A stretch of DNA of 64,000 bases, from contig NZ_MUXU01000038.1 of NCBI RefSeq assembly GCF_002014985.1, positions 39,314 to 103,313 on the forward strand. Reading direction: 5' to 3'. The translations under genes and the position numbers were made by a program. The notes under the pieces were generated by a model. The model was not told where the DNA came from, did not search any database, and worked only from the letters and a program-made list of their open reading frames with translations. Of the stretch, positions 1 through 9,892 are shown piece after piece. This stretch comes from Moraxella caviae (lineage in GTDB: Bacteria; Pseudomonadota; Gammaproteobacteria; Pseudomonadales; Moraxellaceae). Numbering within the stretch: the first letter of the stretch is position 1; each line of letters begins with the position of its first letter.

Positions 1-545
1 ATAAAACCAATGCCCCAAGGAATTGCCGAAAACGGAATCGTCATATCCTTAAACAAAGGAATCAGCATATCTTGCATGGCGATGGCGGTCGCTGCGTCTT
101 GCTGCATGGCGATGTAATACAAAGAACCACCTGCAAACAGCGAACCGACCGACAGCCAAAAATACTTTTTACGGGCAATCAAGCCTTGTGGGTTTTTATG
201 CTTGATTTTTAGCCAATCGTCCGCCCAGCCGACCGCCCCAAAAATCACCATCACCACAAGCAAAATCCACACATAAGGGTTGGACAAATCCGCCCAAGCC
301 AGCGTAGAAATGCCGATTGCCACCAAAATCAGCACACCGCCCATCGTTGGCGTGCCTTGTTTGGCAAGGTGAGTTTTCGGGCCGTCATCACGCACCGCTT
401 GCCCGTATTTGAGCGTGCGCAGATAATTGATGACAGGCTTGCCAGCAAAAATCACAATGAGAAGCGCAGTAATCACCGCCAAAAGCGCTCGCAAAGTCAG
501 CGATGAAATGGCGATGTCGCTGTGTTGAAATAACCAATAAAGCAT
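1..545 (-). CDS. mraY: Phospho-N-acetylmuramoyl-pentapeptide transferase, N-terminal part (cut by window edge)
   Basis: MraY transfers phospho-MurNAc-pentapeptide from UDP to undecaprenyl phosphate in the inner membrane, making lipid I. About 181 residues are visible, starting [12 protein letters not shown] at the ATG at 545. A GTGGA ribosome site lies just upstream. The N-terminal membrane helix is followed by the family motif [18 protein letters not shown] (residues ~53-70), then more hydrophobic segments and [13 protein letters not shown], which holds the conserved Asp pair. The C-terminal half lies outside the window. It is the last visible gene of the dcw run, 217 bp after murF, a wider gap than in enterobacteria. 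Confidence 0.95.
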   Translation of the reverse strand, partial: MLYWLFQHSDIAISSLTLRALLAVITALLIVIFAGKPVINYLRTLKYGQAVRDDGPKTHLAKQGTPTMGGVLILVAIGISTLAWADLSNPYVWILLVVMVIFGAVGWADDWLKIKHKNPQGLIARKKYFWLSVGSLFAGGSLYYIAMQQDAATAIAMQDMLIPLFKDMTIPFSAIPWGIGF

Positions 546-762
546 AATTTGTCCACTTATGGGAGACTGATCTTGCCTGCTGTTTGGCAAGGTAAATCAA
601 TAATTGATAACAAAATCTAAATACAACAATAATAAAACAAAATGGCAAACAAATCAAAGGGCTAAGTCTTAAATGCCAAGTTTTAAATACTCAGTTTCAA
701 ACCTAAAATTTCAGCTCTTATTTAGCCCTGTTTTGACCTTTATTTGACTTGCAAATTTTCAG

Positions 763-2238
763 TTATTTTTGCAAATCAGCAATCAAACTTTCCATTTTCA
801 TGCCGCGTGAGCCTTTAAATAATACCGTGCTTGCGCCTTGATTTAACAGCTCTTTTAGTGCAGCCAGCAGTGCAGTTTTATCGGCAAAGTGCGTGGCTTT
901 TGGCTTGGTTTGGCTGTCTGCGGCATTGATGGCGGTGGCGGTGTGCGCCATATGCTCGCCCACCGTCAGCACATAATCCAGCCCAAAACCAGCCAGCTTC
1001 TCGCCAAGCGTGCGGTGTTCATCATCAGCCGCTGCGCCCAACTCAAAAATATCACCCACCACCAAAATCTTGGTATGCTCAGCCTGCTCCAGCACGCCTG
1101 CCGCTGCCAGCATGGACGTTGGGTTGGCGTTATAAGTGTCGTCAATCAGCAAATGCTCGCCAAACGCCAAGCGTGTCAAGCGACCTTGTGGCGGCTTGGC
1201 GGCCTGCAATCCAGCGGCGATTTGCTCCACAGGCACGCCCAGCGCAATCATCGCCGCCGTTGCCGCCAGCGCATTGGCAATGTTATGCTCGCCCACAAAC
1301 GGCAGCGCCACAGGCACGCTGTCAATGTCGTCTACGCTCAAATTCACATTCAGGCTAAATTCGCTGTGCGCAGGCTGCACGTCCACATCATCGGCAAACA
1401 CATCGCCCATCATCAAAACGCTTGTTACGCCTTGCTCGGCAAGCATTGCCACGTCTTCATCGGCAAGCTCGGCTGCCGCAAGCGGTACATTTTGCTCGCC
1501 AAAGGTGATAAAACGCTCGGTGAACTTGGCAGCTTCTTCTTGCAAAACGCCAAAAAATTCATCACCAAAAGGCAGCACCGCCACGCCATCGGCACTAAGC
1601 GCGCTGTAAATCTCCGCCTTGGCGCGGGCAATGTTTGCTCGTCCGCCAAATTCGCCCAAATGCGCCGTGCCAATGTTCAGCACGCACGCCACGTCAGGAC
1701 GCACCAAATTGGCAGTATAAGCAATCTCGCCCAGATGATTTGCGCCAAGTTCCATCACGGCAAATTTATGCGCATCCGTCAGCTCAAGCAGCATCATCGG
1801 CACGCCAAGGTCGTTATTCAGATTGCCGCGCGTGATGAGTGTCGGTGCGATTTGACTTAAAATTGCGCCCATCATCTCTTTGGTTGTAGTCTTGCCAGAC
1901 GAACCTGTGAGCGCCACCACCGTCAAATCAGGGTGCGCATCACGGCGATATTTGCCCAGTGCGCCCAAGGCAAGTTTGGTATCCGCCACAATCAGCTGCG
2001 GCAAATCCACCGCCACGGCACGCTCCACAATGATCGCCGCCGCACCGCTTTGTTTGGCGTTTTCCACAAAATCATGCGCATCAAAATTATCGCCTTTGAT
2101 GGCAAGAAAAACGTCGCCTTGCTCAATTTTTCGGGTGTCGGTGGTGATTTTGGTGGTGCTAAGCGTGCTGACGTCGCCTTGCCAAGTGCCACCTGTGGCG
2201 TCTGATAATGCCTTTGCTGTCCAAAGATATGGGGTCAT
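763..2238 (-). CDS. murF: UDP-N-acetylmuramoyl-tripeptide--D-alanyl-D-alanine ligase
   Basis: MurF is the cytoplasmic ATP-dependent ligase that adds D-Ala-D-Ala to UDP-MurNAc-tripeptide, completing the pentapeptide precursor. At 491 residues it is slightly longer than the usual ~450. The Mur-ligase P-loop TGSSGKTTT is at residues 111-119. The central domain carries the typical NLNNDLGVP and MELGANHLGEI stretches, and the C-terminal domain has DDTYNANPTSM and GDIFELG. It sits between murE and mraY on the same strand but is separated from both by about 200 bp, so a separate promoter is possible. I see no clear -10/-35 pair. Confidence 0.96.
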   Translation of the reverse strand: MTPYLWTAKALSDATGGTWQGDVSTLSTTKITTDTRKIEQGDVFLAIKGDNFDAHDFVENAKQSGAAAIIVERAVAVDLPQLIVADTKLALGALGKYRRDAHPDLTVVALTGSSGKTTTKEMMGAILSQIAPTLITRGNLNNDLGVPMMLLELTDAHKFAVMELGANHLGEIAYTANLVRPDVACVLNIGTAHLGEFGGRANIARAKAEIYSALSADGVAVLPFGDEFFGVLQEEAAKFTERFITFGEQNVPLAAAELADEDVAMLAEQGVTSVLMMGDVFADDVDVQPAHSEFSLNVNLSVDDIDSVPVALPFVGEHNIANALAATAAMIALGVPVEQIAAGLQAAKPPQGRLTRLAFGEHLLIDDTYNANPTSMLAAAGVLEQAEHTKILVVGDIFELGAAADDEHRTLGEKLAGFGLDYVLTVGEHMAHTATAINAADSQTKPKATHFADKTALLAALKELLNQGASTVLFKGSRGMKMESLIADLQK

Positions 2239-2422
2239 GATGTTCTCTTTTTGTTGATATTTTTATGAGCAGTTTTTGGGCGATTTATGATAAAACTTGC
2301 TTTGGGCTAAAAGCTGGCTTGAGCTAAATTTGCACAAAACTCAATCCCCTAAGCCAAACTGACTATTGTAATCCGTTTGCCGTCTTTTGTATGTTGAGCT
2401 TTTGTTGCAAATTTAGTACATC

Positions 2423-3970
2423 TTACGCCTTTTTTGCCACTGCCAGCACATCGCCAAGCACCGCCACGTCATCAAAATCATGGCGCACGCCTTTGATTTC
2501 TTGGTAAGTTTCATGCCCCTTGCCTGCAATCACCACGATGTCGTCTTTGCCTGCCATGCGCACCGCTTCGGCGATGGCGGTTTTACGGTCAGGCTCAATG
2601 CTGATGCGATAATGATCTTCGCACGTCAAGCCTTGCTGCATATCGCTTAAAATGGCGGCTGGCTCTTCAGAACGTGGATTATCCGCCGTCAAAATCACAT
2701 GGTCGGCATGGTCAAGACCCGCTCTGGTCATGATTGGGCGTTTGGTTTTGTCTCTGTCGCCGCCACAGCCAAAGACAGCAATCAGCTTGCCCGTACAATG
2801 TCTTTGTAAACTTGTCAGCACTTGCTCCAGCGCATCTGGCGTGTGCGCATAATCCACCAAAAATAAGCCTTCGCTAGACGGCACACGCTGCATACGCCCA
2901 CGCGCGCCTTGTAATTGCGCCACCAAATCTGGCAATTCGCTCGCTTTTTGTGGATACAGCACCAAAAATGCCGCCACCGCCGCCAAAAGATTATCCACAT
3001 TAAACAGCCCCAAAAGCGGACTGCCAAGCGTCATCGCCCCAAAAGGCGTATCCAGCGCAATCTGTACACCATCAAGGCTTGGCGTGATGGCGGTGGCGTG
3101 ATATTCTGCTGGCTTTTGCTGGCTGTAATGCACAATCTTATAATCACTTGGCAAAGCGTCATTGGTGAGTAGCGGATATTTGGCGTCCGCATTCAGCACG
3201 CCATGCGCAAGTGTTGGGAAATATGCCTTGTCAAACAGGCGCGCCTTCGCCAAGCGGTAATCGTCCATATCAGCATGATAATCCAAATGATCGTGCGATA
3301 AATTGGTATAAATCGCCACTTCCACAGGCACGCCCTGCAAGCGGTCTTGGTGCAAGCCGTGCGAGCTGGCTTCTAGCGCCACAAGCTCCACACCTTCGCA
3401 CGCCATGCGGTGCAAAAATTCATGCACCATCAGCACATCGCCTGTGGTGTTTGCCGATTGCTCAAGCGCGCCCAGCTTGCCATTACCAGCCGTACCCATG
3501 ATTGCCGCAGACACGCCAGAGCGCTCGGCAAGCTGCGCCACCAGCTGACTGACGGTGGTCTTGCCGTTCGTGCCTGTTACCGCCACCACTTTTGGCAAAG
3601 GCGCTGGTTTGACAAGCTGCAACTGCGCAGCAATCAAACTGCCCAGAACCTTACGAATCTGCGGGTGCGACACCACAGGAATAGCCACGTCCAGCTCATC
3701 AGCTGGCACGTCCGTGATAATAAAAGCCGCCTTATCGTTCACCGATTTGGCAAAGTTTTGCGCACGCGCAATCGCCGCATTTTCATCGCCGCTCACGCTT
3801 TTTAGCAGCACAAAGCCATCTTCTGCGCCAATCTTACGGCTGTCTAAGCAAAACTTGCCAAATTCACACGCCAAAATGGGCGCAAAAACCGCCTGCCAAT
3901 CCGCCAACTGCGTTTGGCAAACGCCAGATAAATTCGCTTTGGCAAGCACATCGGCAAATACGACTTTCAT
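2423..3970 (-). CDS. murE: UDP-N-acetylmuramoyl-L-alanyl-D-glutamate--2,6-diaminopimelate ligase
   Basis: MurE adds the third stem-peptide residue to UDP-MurNAc-L-Ala-D-Glu in the cytoplasm. The P-loop TGTNGKTT is at residues 132-139, followed by the DYAHTPDALEQ motif and the GCGGDRDKTKRP stretch. The C-terminal domain contains TADNPRSEEP; the DNPR motif is the known signature of enzymes specific for meso-diaminopimelate, so a Gram-negative type peptidoglycan is expected. The length, 515 residues, is normal. It follows ftsI after 60 bp on the same strand and is probably co-transcribed with it. Confidence 0.97.
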   Translation of the reverse strand: MKVVFADVLAKANLSGVCQTQLADWQAVFAPILACEFGKFCLDSRKIGAEDGFVLLKSVSGDENAAIARAQNFAKSVNDKAAFIITDVPADELDVAIPVVSHPQIRKVLGSLIAAQLQLVKPAPLPKVVAVTGTNGKTTVSQLVAQLAERSGVSAAIMGTAGNGKLGALEQSANTTGDVLMVHEFLHRMACEGVELVALEASSHGLHQDRLQGVPVEVAIYTNLSHDHLDYHADMDDYRLAKARLFDKAYFPTLAHGVLNADAKYPLLTNDALPSDYKIVHYSQQKPAEYHATAITPSLDGVQIALDTPFGAMTLGSPLLGLFNVDNLLAAVAAFLVLYPQKASELPDLVAQLQGARGRMQRVPSSEGLFLVDYAHTPDALEQVLTSLQRHCTGKLIAVFGCGGDRDKTKRPIMTRAGLDHADHVILTADNPRSEEPAAILSDMQQGLTCEDHYRISIEPDRKTAIAEAVRMAGKDDIVVIAGKGHETYQEIKGVRHDFDDVAVLGDVLAVAKKA

Positions 3971-4030
3971 AGTTTTTTCCTGTTACTGTTTTTCTATTAA
4001 CTTTACAGCTTTGGTGTTGTTGATTTGGCG

Positions 4031-6073
4031 TTATTCTACCTGCAAAGGCTTATCAAACGGCACGTTATAAAGGCGCAGCGCTTCTTTCATTACATTATGA
4101 AATACTGGCGCAGACACTTGCCCTGCATAAGACTGGCGGCGTGGGTCTTCCACCAAAATCACCACCACAAAGCGTGGATTGGACGCTGGCGCAAGCCCTG
4201 CAAAAATCGTGCGGTGCTGGTCTGTGTAGTAGCCGCCTTGCGGATTGACACGGCGTGATGTCCCTGTCTTGCCTGCCACACGGTAGCCGTTGATTGCTGC
4301 GGCTCGTGCCGTACCGCCCGCTTGAGTAACCAGCTCCATCATTTTTACAATGCTTTGGGCATTGCCTGCGCTGATGACTTGGGTCGGCTCGGCAAGTTTG
4401 TCGTCTTTGATGAGACGCAAAGGCTGCAAATTGCCGTTATTGGCAAGCACCGAATACGCCTGCGCCAGCTGCGCCAGCGTTACTTGCAAGCCATAGCCAT
4501 AACTGAGCGTGGCACGGCGTGAGTACTCGCGCGCTTTTGGTGTGGTAACACGTCCTGCAGCTTCAGCAGGAAATTCTAGGGCGGTTTTTTGCCCAAAGCC
4601 AAACTTACGCTGCATATCCACGATGGCTTCAGCTGGCAAGTTCAAGGCGATTTTTGCCGAACCTACGTTACTGGATTTTTGAATCAGCTTGGCAAGGGTG
4701 ATTGCGCCATAATTACTGCCATCACGAATGTTAAAGCCGCCAACGTGCAGCACGCCCGGCGATGTGTCAATCAGCGTGCTGGTGCTGTATTTGCCAGAAT
4801 CCAGCGCTGCCGCCACGGTGAACGGCTTCATCACCGAACCCGGCTCAAACACGTCAAGCACTGGGCGGTTGCGCTCGTTTGCGCCTGTGCGCTCAGATAA
4901 GTTGTTAGAATTAAAAGACGGCCAAGAACCCATCGCCAGCACGTCGCCTGTCTGCACGTCCACCACCATGCCAGAGCTTGAGCGTGCCGACTGCTCACGC
5001 CCCACCTGCTCAAGCTCTTTGTACAGCACATATTGCAAGCGCGAATCAATCGTCAAATGCAAATCCTGCCCTGCGATTTCAGGCTTGATTTCTTTGATTT
5101 CTTTGATGGCGGACGCTCTGGCATCTTTTAGCACCAGCACTTGCCCACGCTCGCCTGCCAGCGTTTTTTCGTACTTTTGTTCAATGCCAGCACGCCCAGC
5201 ATAGCCGCCATTTTCTTCGCTGTTTGATTGCGCCATATAGCCCAATAGCGGTGCGTTTGGCTCGGCCTGCAAATAATAACGCTGGAAAAATTTCTCTTCG
5301 TTCACCGCCACAAAATCCAGCGCCATGATGGGTGCAGCAATCTCTGGAGACACACGATTAAGCAGCACCATGCGTCTTGAGCCAGCGCCTTTTGGCAAGG
5401 CGGCTTCCACCGCTTTTGGATCGCTCAAATCCAGCGTATCGTCCAGTTTCACCGCATTTTCCAGCCGCTCAAGCGGTACGTTGGTCGTGGCGGCAAGTTT
5501 CACCAAACTCATATCCGCCAATGCTTGACTTGCCTTGGCGCGCGCGGACAGCTGCGCTGGCGTTAGGTTTTTTTCTGAGCCGTCTTTGGCAGAATTATTA
5601 GCAACGATTTTTTTTAGCCGATAATACTCGGACGCATATTCACGCGGGTCAAACACCACCGTGGACAGCGGCGCATTTGCCGCCAAGGGTGCGCCCATCG
5701 TGTCGGTAATCATGCCACGATACACAGGCTGGCTGCGCTTTGAGGTGATGAGTTTATCGCCTTTTTCCACATAAAATGACGCATTGATGACTTGCAAATA
5801 AAACGCTCTGGCAAACAGCACGCCAAAAGCTGCCACCATCACCACCCAAATGGCACGATAACGCCACAAGTCTTGCTTGCCGCCCAACATGGACGCACCA
5901 CGGCGTTTTTTACCACCAAAAATTTTGGTCAATAATCTACTAAACCAAGACGGCTCGCCTAGGTTTTTGCCTTTTAAGCCCTTGGCTGGATTGGCTTTGG
6001 TGGCGTGTTTTTTGCGTAAAGGCGGTGTTACTGTAGACGCTGCGCCTGTTTTTTTGGTCGTTTTCATGCTCAT
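4031..6073 (-). CDS. ftsI: Peptidoglycan D,D-transpeptidase FtsI (penicillin-binding protein 3)
   Basis: FtsI is the septal transpeptidase that cross-links peptidoglycan during division and the main target of several beta-lactams. The 680-residue protein has a long Lys-rich cytoplasmic N-terminus, one membrane helix near residues 70-95 (RAIWVVMVAAFGVLFA), a PBP dimerisation domain and a transpeptidase domain. The catalytic triad motifs are visible: SVMK with nucleophile Ser413, SSN, and KTGT with Lys602. Its start codon overlaps the ftsL stop in an ATGA arrangement, which implies translational coupling. A second Met at codon 3 is an alternative start. Confidence 0.97.
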   Translation of the reverse strand: MSMKTTKKTGAASTVTPPLRKKHATKANPAKGLKGKNLGEPSWFSRLLTKIFGGKKRRGASMLGGKQDLWRYRAIWVVMVAAFGVLFARAFYLQVINASFYVEKGDKLITSKRSQPVYRGMITDTMGAPLAANAPLSTVVFDPREYASEYYRLKKIVANNSAKDGSEKNLTPAQLSARAKASQALADMSLVKLAATTNVPLERLENAVKLDDTLDLSDPKAVEAALPKGAGSRRMVLLNRVSPEIAAPIMALDFVAVNEEKFFQRYYLQAEPNAPLLGYMAQSNSEENGGYAGRAGIEQKYEKTLAGERGQVLVLKDARASAIKEIKEIKPEIAGQDLHLTIDSRLQYVLYKELEQVGREQSARSSSGMVVDVQTGDVLAMGSWPSFNSNNLSERTGANERNRPVLDVFEPGSVMKPFTVAAALDSGKYSTSTLIDTSPGVLHVGGFNIRDGSNYGAITLAKLIQKSSNVGSAKIALNLPAEAIVDMQRKFGFGQKTALEFPAEAAGRVTTPKAREYSRRATLSYGYGLQVTLAQLAQAYSVLANNGNLQPLRLIKDDKLAEPTQVISAGNAQSIVKMMELVTQAGGTARAAAINGYRVAGKTGTSRRVNPQGGYYTDQHRTIFAGLAPASNPRFVVVILVEDPRRQSYAGQVSAPVFHNVMKEALRLYNVPFDKPLQVE

Positions 6074-6429
6074 TCCGCCTTATCCATGCTGCTGGTTGGG
6101 GCGATGACTTGCCGATGGCTGCCCACAGGGAAAAACATACCCAGCTCACTCACCGCACGTCTTGCCACTTGGGGCGTGGAGCTAAAAGTCTGCTGCTCAA
6201 TGAGCAAACGCTGCTCTTCTACTTGCAGCGCGGTCAGCTCACGACCAAGTTTTTGCAGCTCACGATACGCCGCGTGGTGTTCTTGGGCTTGCTTGGCGAT
6301 AGAAACACCTGTCCACAAAATCGCCGCCAACAAAAGCAGCACAATCAAACGCAGCACGCCTATCATGCCGCTGGGCTTGGCGGTGGTCGTGTCATCATCA
6401 ATCAAGGTGGCGTGTCGGTGTTTGCTCAT
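6070..6429 (-). CDS. ftsL: Cell division protein FtsL
   Basis: FtsL is a small bitopic divisome protein that works with FtsB and FtsQ to activate FtsWI. The 119-residue product has a polar N-terminus, one membrane helix at residues ~25-45 (LRLIVLLLLAAILWTGVSIA) and a short periplasmic coiled-coil-like segment rich in Glu, Gln and Leu (REL..LGRELTALQVEEQRLLIEQQ). Identity rests on topology, size and position between rsmH and ftsI, which is the universal dcw place of ftsL. Its stop overlaps the ftsI start by 4 bp. Confidence 0.88.
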   Translation of the reverse strand: MSKHRHATLIDDDTTTAKPSGMIGVLRLIVLLLLAAILWTGVSIAKQAQEHHAAYRELQKLGRELTALQVEEQRLLIEQQTFSSTPQVARRAVSELGMFFPVGSHRQVIAPTSSMDKAE

Positions 6430-6656
6430 GGTCGGTTTGTACTGTTTTTAGATTGTTATTTTGGATTGCTGTTTTTAAACGTTTAGGTTTTAAAGTTTTT
6501 GGTTTTAAATTTGTCAATTATTGGTTTTTAAATTAAATGCGACTTATACTGGCAAGTTTTGATGTTGGTAAGTTTTTATTTTTAATCAATTTATGCCGAT
6601 AAATGATCAGCAAATTTCACCCATCAAGCCGTCCAATTTGCGCCCATCACACATCT

Positions 6657-7631
6657 TTAAGCCAGCGGTACATCGCTGCGTTTTGCGCCACGCAGCCACG
6701 CACTTCTGGCGCGCGGATTTGCGCTGACTTCAGCGGCACTTGGCGCAATGCGCACAGGTTTGCCAAAATATTTGGCACGCTTTGGCGGCATAATCAGCGC
6801 TTCATCGCCTTCCCAGCGCCCTTTGCTGTGGTCGTTAAAAAAGCGCTTGATGCGTCTGTCTTCTAGCGAATGAAAGCTAATCACCGCCAAATGTCCGCCT
6901 GCCACCAGCACCGATAAGCTCTGGCGCAAAAACTCGTCCACATCACCAAGCTCATTGTTAATAAAAATACGCAGTGCCTGAAAACTTTGCGTGGCGGGGT
7001 GCTTGCCCTTTTGCCATGCAGGGTGCGCCGCCTTAATCACATCCGCCAGCGCAAGCGTAGAATCATAACTTTCCATCGCCTTAATCGCACGGGCAATGCG
7101 TCTGCTGTGCCGCTCTTCACCATATTCGTACAACACATCAGCCAGCGTGTCCACGTCCACTTTGGCAAGCCACGCACTCACAGGCTCACCACGCGTGGTA
7201 TCCATGCGCATATCCACCGCGCCATCACGCATAAAGCTAAAACCGCGTGCGCCATCGTCCAGCTGCGGACTGGACACGCCCAAATCCGCCAGCACGCCAT
7301 CTACTTTATCAATGCCCATCGCCAAAAGCTGCGTTTGCAATGCTGCAAAGCTGTCATGCACCACACTCACACGCGCATCTGTGTCTGCTAACGCCTTGGC
7401 GCACATAATAGCTTCTGGGTCTTTATCAAAGACAATCAGCCGCGCGTCATCACTTAGATACTCAAGCAACAGCCGACTATGCCCACCCCTGCCAAACGTT
7501 GCGTCCACATACACACCGCTCACACTGCGCTTGGCAAGCAAATCAAGGCTCGCCACGCCAAGCACGCACGCCACCGTTTCTTGCAAAAGCACGGTCAAAT
7601 GCGTAAATTGAGTGGCGGTAGTCTCGGTCAT
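6657..7631 (-). CDS. rsmH: 16S rRNA (cytosine(1402)-N(4))-methyltransferase
   Basis: RsmH (MraW) methylates N4 of C1402 in the 16S rRNA decoding centre using S-adenosylmethionine. The 324-residue protein shows the SAM-binding motif YVDATFGRGGHS (residues ~41-52), the family signature GVLADLGVSSPQLD and the C-terminal ISFHSLEDRRIKRFF. It is the first gene of the dcw cluster here. The usual upstream mraZ is missing: the next gene upstream is gltX on the opposite strand. A 227-bp gap separates rsmH from ftsL. Confidence 0.96.
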   Translation of the reverse strand: MTETTATQFTHLTVLLQETVACVLGVASLDLLAKRSVSGVYVDATFGRGGHSRLLLEYLSDDARLIVFDKDPEAIMCAKALADTDARVSVVHDSFAALQTQLLAMGIDKVDGVLADLGVSSPQLDDGARGFSFMRDGAVDMRMDTTRGEPVSAWLAKVDVDTLADVLYEYGEERHSRRIARAIKAMESYDSTLALADVIKAAHPAWQKGKHPATQSFQALRIFINNELGDVDEFLRQSLSVLVAGGHLAVISFHSLEDRRIKRFFNDHSKGRWEGDEALIMPPKRAKYFGKPVRIAPSAAEVSANPRARSAWLRGAKRSDVPLA

Positions 7632-7697
7632 AAAAACGTCCAGTGAATCAAGTGGATTGGCGGTGCGCTGCTGTTGGTATTTTTATCAAATTTTTTA

Positions 7698-7725
7698 AAA
7701 ATTATAATAAAAGTATTATAATTTT
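7698..7725. promoter_or_regulatory. AT-only palindrome with TATAAT on both strands
   Basis: Two perfect 12-bp arms (7698-7709 and 7714-7725) are separated by AAAG. Each arm contains TATAAT-like hexamers that can be read on both strands (plus strand 7703-7708 and 7717-7722; minus strand 7701-7706 and 7716-7721). It lies 67 bp upstream of rsmH, in the 444-bp divergent gap shared with gltX. It could supply the -10 of the dcw promoter or be an operator. No convincing -35 was found for the minus direction. The rest of the 7632-8075 gap shows no gene. Confidence 0.4.
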
Positions 7726-8075
7726 CTTAAATAAATCGCCAAAATCGCAGCAACAATTTTTCATGGTGTATTATCGCAACAACTGCCAGATAGTCAAGCC
7801 AAAACCGTGATTTTCTCGCAGTTTTTTGCACTTTTTTATGAAAATCTGCCCCAGCAGACGATTTTTTGGCATTTGCCACAAACAAAGCTACCCACCATTC
7901 GTCAAAATTTGGTATCATAACGCATTTATCACCAGATTTTATCATCGGACGGATTTGCGCTTGATTTGGCGCACCAATCCACCGATTTATAATTTTATCT
8001 TAAAAATCATTCATTAAAAACGGTCAATAAACCAGCCATTAAAACGACACAAAACCATTGATTTAGAGAGCCATC

Positions 8076-9587
8076 ATGACACAAACCAAAAAAGTCCGCA
8101 CTCGCATTGCCCCATCACCAACAGGCTTTCCGCACGTTGGTACGGCTTACATCGCCTTATTCAACATGGTCTTTGCCAAAGCGCACGGCGGCGAATTTAT
8201 CCTGCGCATTGAAGACACCGACCAAGCACGCTCCACCGCCCAATCCGAAAAAATGATTTTGGATGCGCTAAAATGGGCAGGCTTGACGTGGAGCGAAGGC
8301 CCTGATGTGGGCGGACAATTTGCGCCATATCGTCAGTCAGAGCGCAGCGACTTGTACAAAAAATACGCCCAAGAACTTTTGGATAAAGGCCATGCGTTTC
8401 GCTGCTTTTGTACGCCAGAAGAGCTGGACGCCATGCGTGCTGAGCAGATGGCAAAAGGCGAAGCGGTGCGTTATGATGGTCGCTACGCCAACTTGACGCG
8501 CGAAGAAAGTGATGCTTTGGTTGCCCAAGGCAAGCCGTACGTCATTCGTATGCGTGTGCCAAGCGAAGGCGTGTGTACGTTTCACGATATGCTGCGCGGT
8601 GAAATCACAATTCCGTGGGAGCAAGTGGACATGCAAGTACTGCTAAAAACAGACGGCTTGCCGACTTACCATCTCGCCAACGTCGTGGACGATCATCTGA
8701 TGCAAATCACCCACGTTTTGCGTGGTGAAGAGTGGCTGCCATCTGCGCCCAAGCACAAACTTTTGTACGAATATTTCGGCTGGGAAATGCCGGTGCTGTG
8801 CCATATGCCACTGCTTAGAAACCCTGACAAATCCAAACTTTCCAAGCGCAAAAACCCAACTTCCATCACTTATTACCGTGATGCAGGCGTACTGCCAGAA
8901 GCCTTGATTAATTACCTTGGACGCATGGGCTACAGCCTGCCAAACGAGCAGGAAAAATTCACCCTAGATGAGATGATTGCAAGTTTTGACATCAATCGTG
9001 TGTCTTTGGGCGGCCCTGTGTTTGACATTGAAAAACTCTACTGGCTCAATGGCGAATACCTGCGTGCCATGGAGCCAAGCGCGCTGAAAAATGCGATTTT
9101 GGCGTGGGCAAGCGATGACGACAAACTCACCGCCATCGCCAAAGCCATCGCCCCACGCATTAACGTGCTGTCGGACGCGGTGAATTGGGCAGGCTTTTAT
9201 TTTCAAAATCTGCCGAACGTTACTGCCGAAAGTTTTGCGCACAAATCGCTGGATAACGACAAACTGCTAGAAATTCTCTACATCGCCACATGGCAACTGG
9301 AAACCCTGCCAGAATGGAGCGAAGAGAACATTTATAAGACGCTAAAAGGCTTGGCGGCGCATTTTGAGATTAAGCTTAAAGACTTTATGCAGCCGTTTTT
9401 CGTTGCCATTGCGGGCAGCACGTCCAGCACGCCTGTGATGAATTCTATGGCGGTGATTGGTGCGGATATGACGCTGGCACGCCTGCGCCACGCTTGCGAT
9501 GTGCTGGGTGGACTTGGCAAGAAAAAACTTAAAAAACTAGAAGAAGACAACAAACGCTTGCCGAACTTTCTAAGCGAAACGGCTTAA
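8076..9587 (+). CDS. gltX: Glutamate--tRNA ligase
   Basis: GltX charges tRNA-Glu with glutamate. The 503-residue protein starts [17 protein letters not shown]. The HIGH-type motif (PHVG, residues 19-22) follows APSPTG, and the KMSKS-type loop reads SKLSKRKNP near residue 250, typical of class I GluRS. A zinc-type Cys cluster is not obvious beyond CFCTPEEL. The gene is monocistronic, divergent from the dcw cluster, and followed by an intrinsic terminator at 9656-9687. A tRNA-Glu gene lies about 2 kb downstream. Confidence 0.97.
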   Translation: MTQTKKVRTRIAPSPTGFPHVGTAYIALFNMVFAKAHGGEFILRIEDTDQARSTAQSEKMILDALKWAGLTWSEGPDVGGQFAPYRQSERSDLYKKYAQELLDKGHAFRCFCTPEELDAMRAEQMAKGEAVRYDGRYANLTREESDALVAQGKPYVIRMRVPSEGVCTFHDMLRGEITIPWEQVDMQVLLKTDGLPTYHLANVVDDHLMQITHVLRGEEWLPSAPKHKLLYEYFGWEMPVLCHMPLLRNPDKSKLSKRKNPTSITYYRDAGVLPEALINYLGRMGYSLPNEQEKFTLDEMIASFDINRVSLGGPVFDIEKLYWLNGEYLRAMEPSALKNAILAWASDDDKLTAIAKAIAPRINVLSDAVNWAGFYFQNLPNVTAESFAHKSLDNDKLLEILYIATWQLETLPEWSEENIYKTLKGLAAHFEIKLKDFMQPFFVAIAGSTSSTPVMNSMAVIGADMTLARLRHACDVLGGLGKKKLKKLEEDNKRLPNFLSETA

Positions 9588-9655
9588 GCAAAACAGCCCA
9601 AATAAAACGGCTTAAACAAGCGGTCTTCACAAGGTTTAATCGTTAAACCAACACC

Positions 9656-9687
9656 AAAAACGCCTGCCTTTGCGGGCGTTTTTTATT
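9656..9687 (+). terminator. Intrinsic terminator after gltX
   Basis: A 9-bp stem (9659-9667 with 9672-9680, one G:U pair) and loop CTTT are followed by TTTTATT. It is placed 70 bp after the gltX stop. Confidence 0.85.
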
Positions 9688-9797
9688 GTCAATTCACCAC
9701 CTTTAAAAGCACCAACAAAGCAGCAAAAACCACATCGTCCAAAGCTAAAAGAGCAGGCAAAAGCCCACAAAGTGAAAAACCCCAAAAACACCAGTGA

Positions 9798-9826
9798 TTG
9801 ATACGCTGGATGTTTGGCGGTATAAT
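9798..9826 (+). promoter_or_regulatory. Sigma70-type promoter for the cupin gene
   Basis: TTGATA (9798-9803) and TATAAT (9821-9826) are separated by exactly 17 bp. Transcription should begin near 9833, inside a longer upstream open frame, which argues that translation starts at 9893. Confidence 0.75.
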
Positions 9827-9892
9827 GAAAGTGATGGCTTGGCGATACCACCAAATCATCAAACCCACCTTTCAAGTTACAGGCAATACATC

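Noticed and set aside
889-1860. A 323-codon open frame on the plus strand, antisense to murF
   Set aside because: Its translation is rich in His, Arg and Cys and has no recognisable fold; it mirrors murF codons and is a shadow frame.
7727-7945. A 72-codon frame in the rsmH-gltX gap
   Set aside because: No ribosome site or family resemblance, low-complexity sequence, and it lies in regulatory DNA.
9794-9892. N-terminal extension of the cupin gene
   Set aside because: It contains a near-consensus promoter and no protein-like sequence; translation from 9893 explains the cupin domain.
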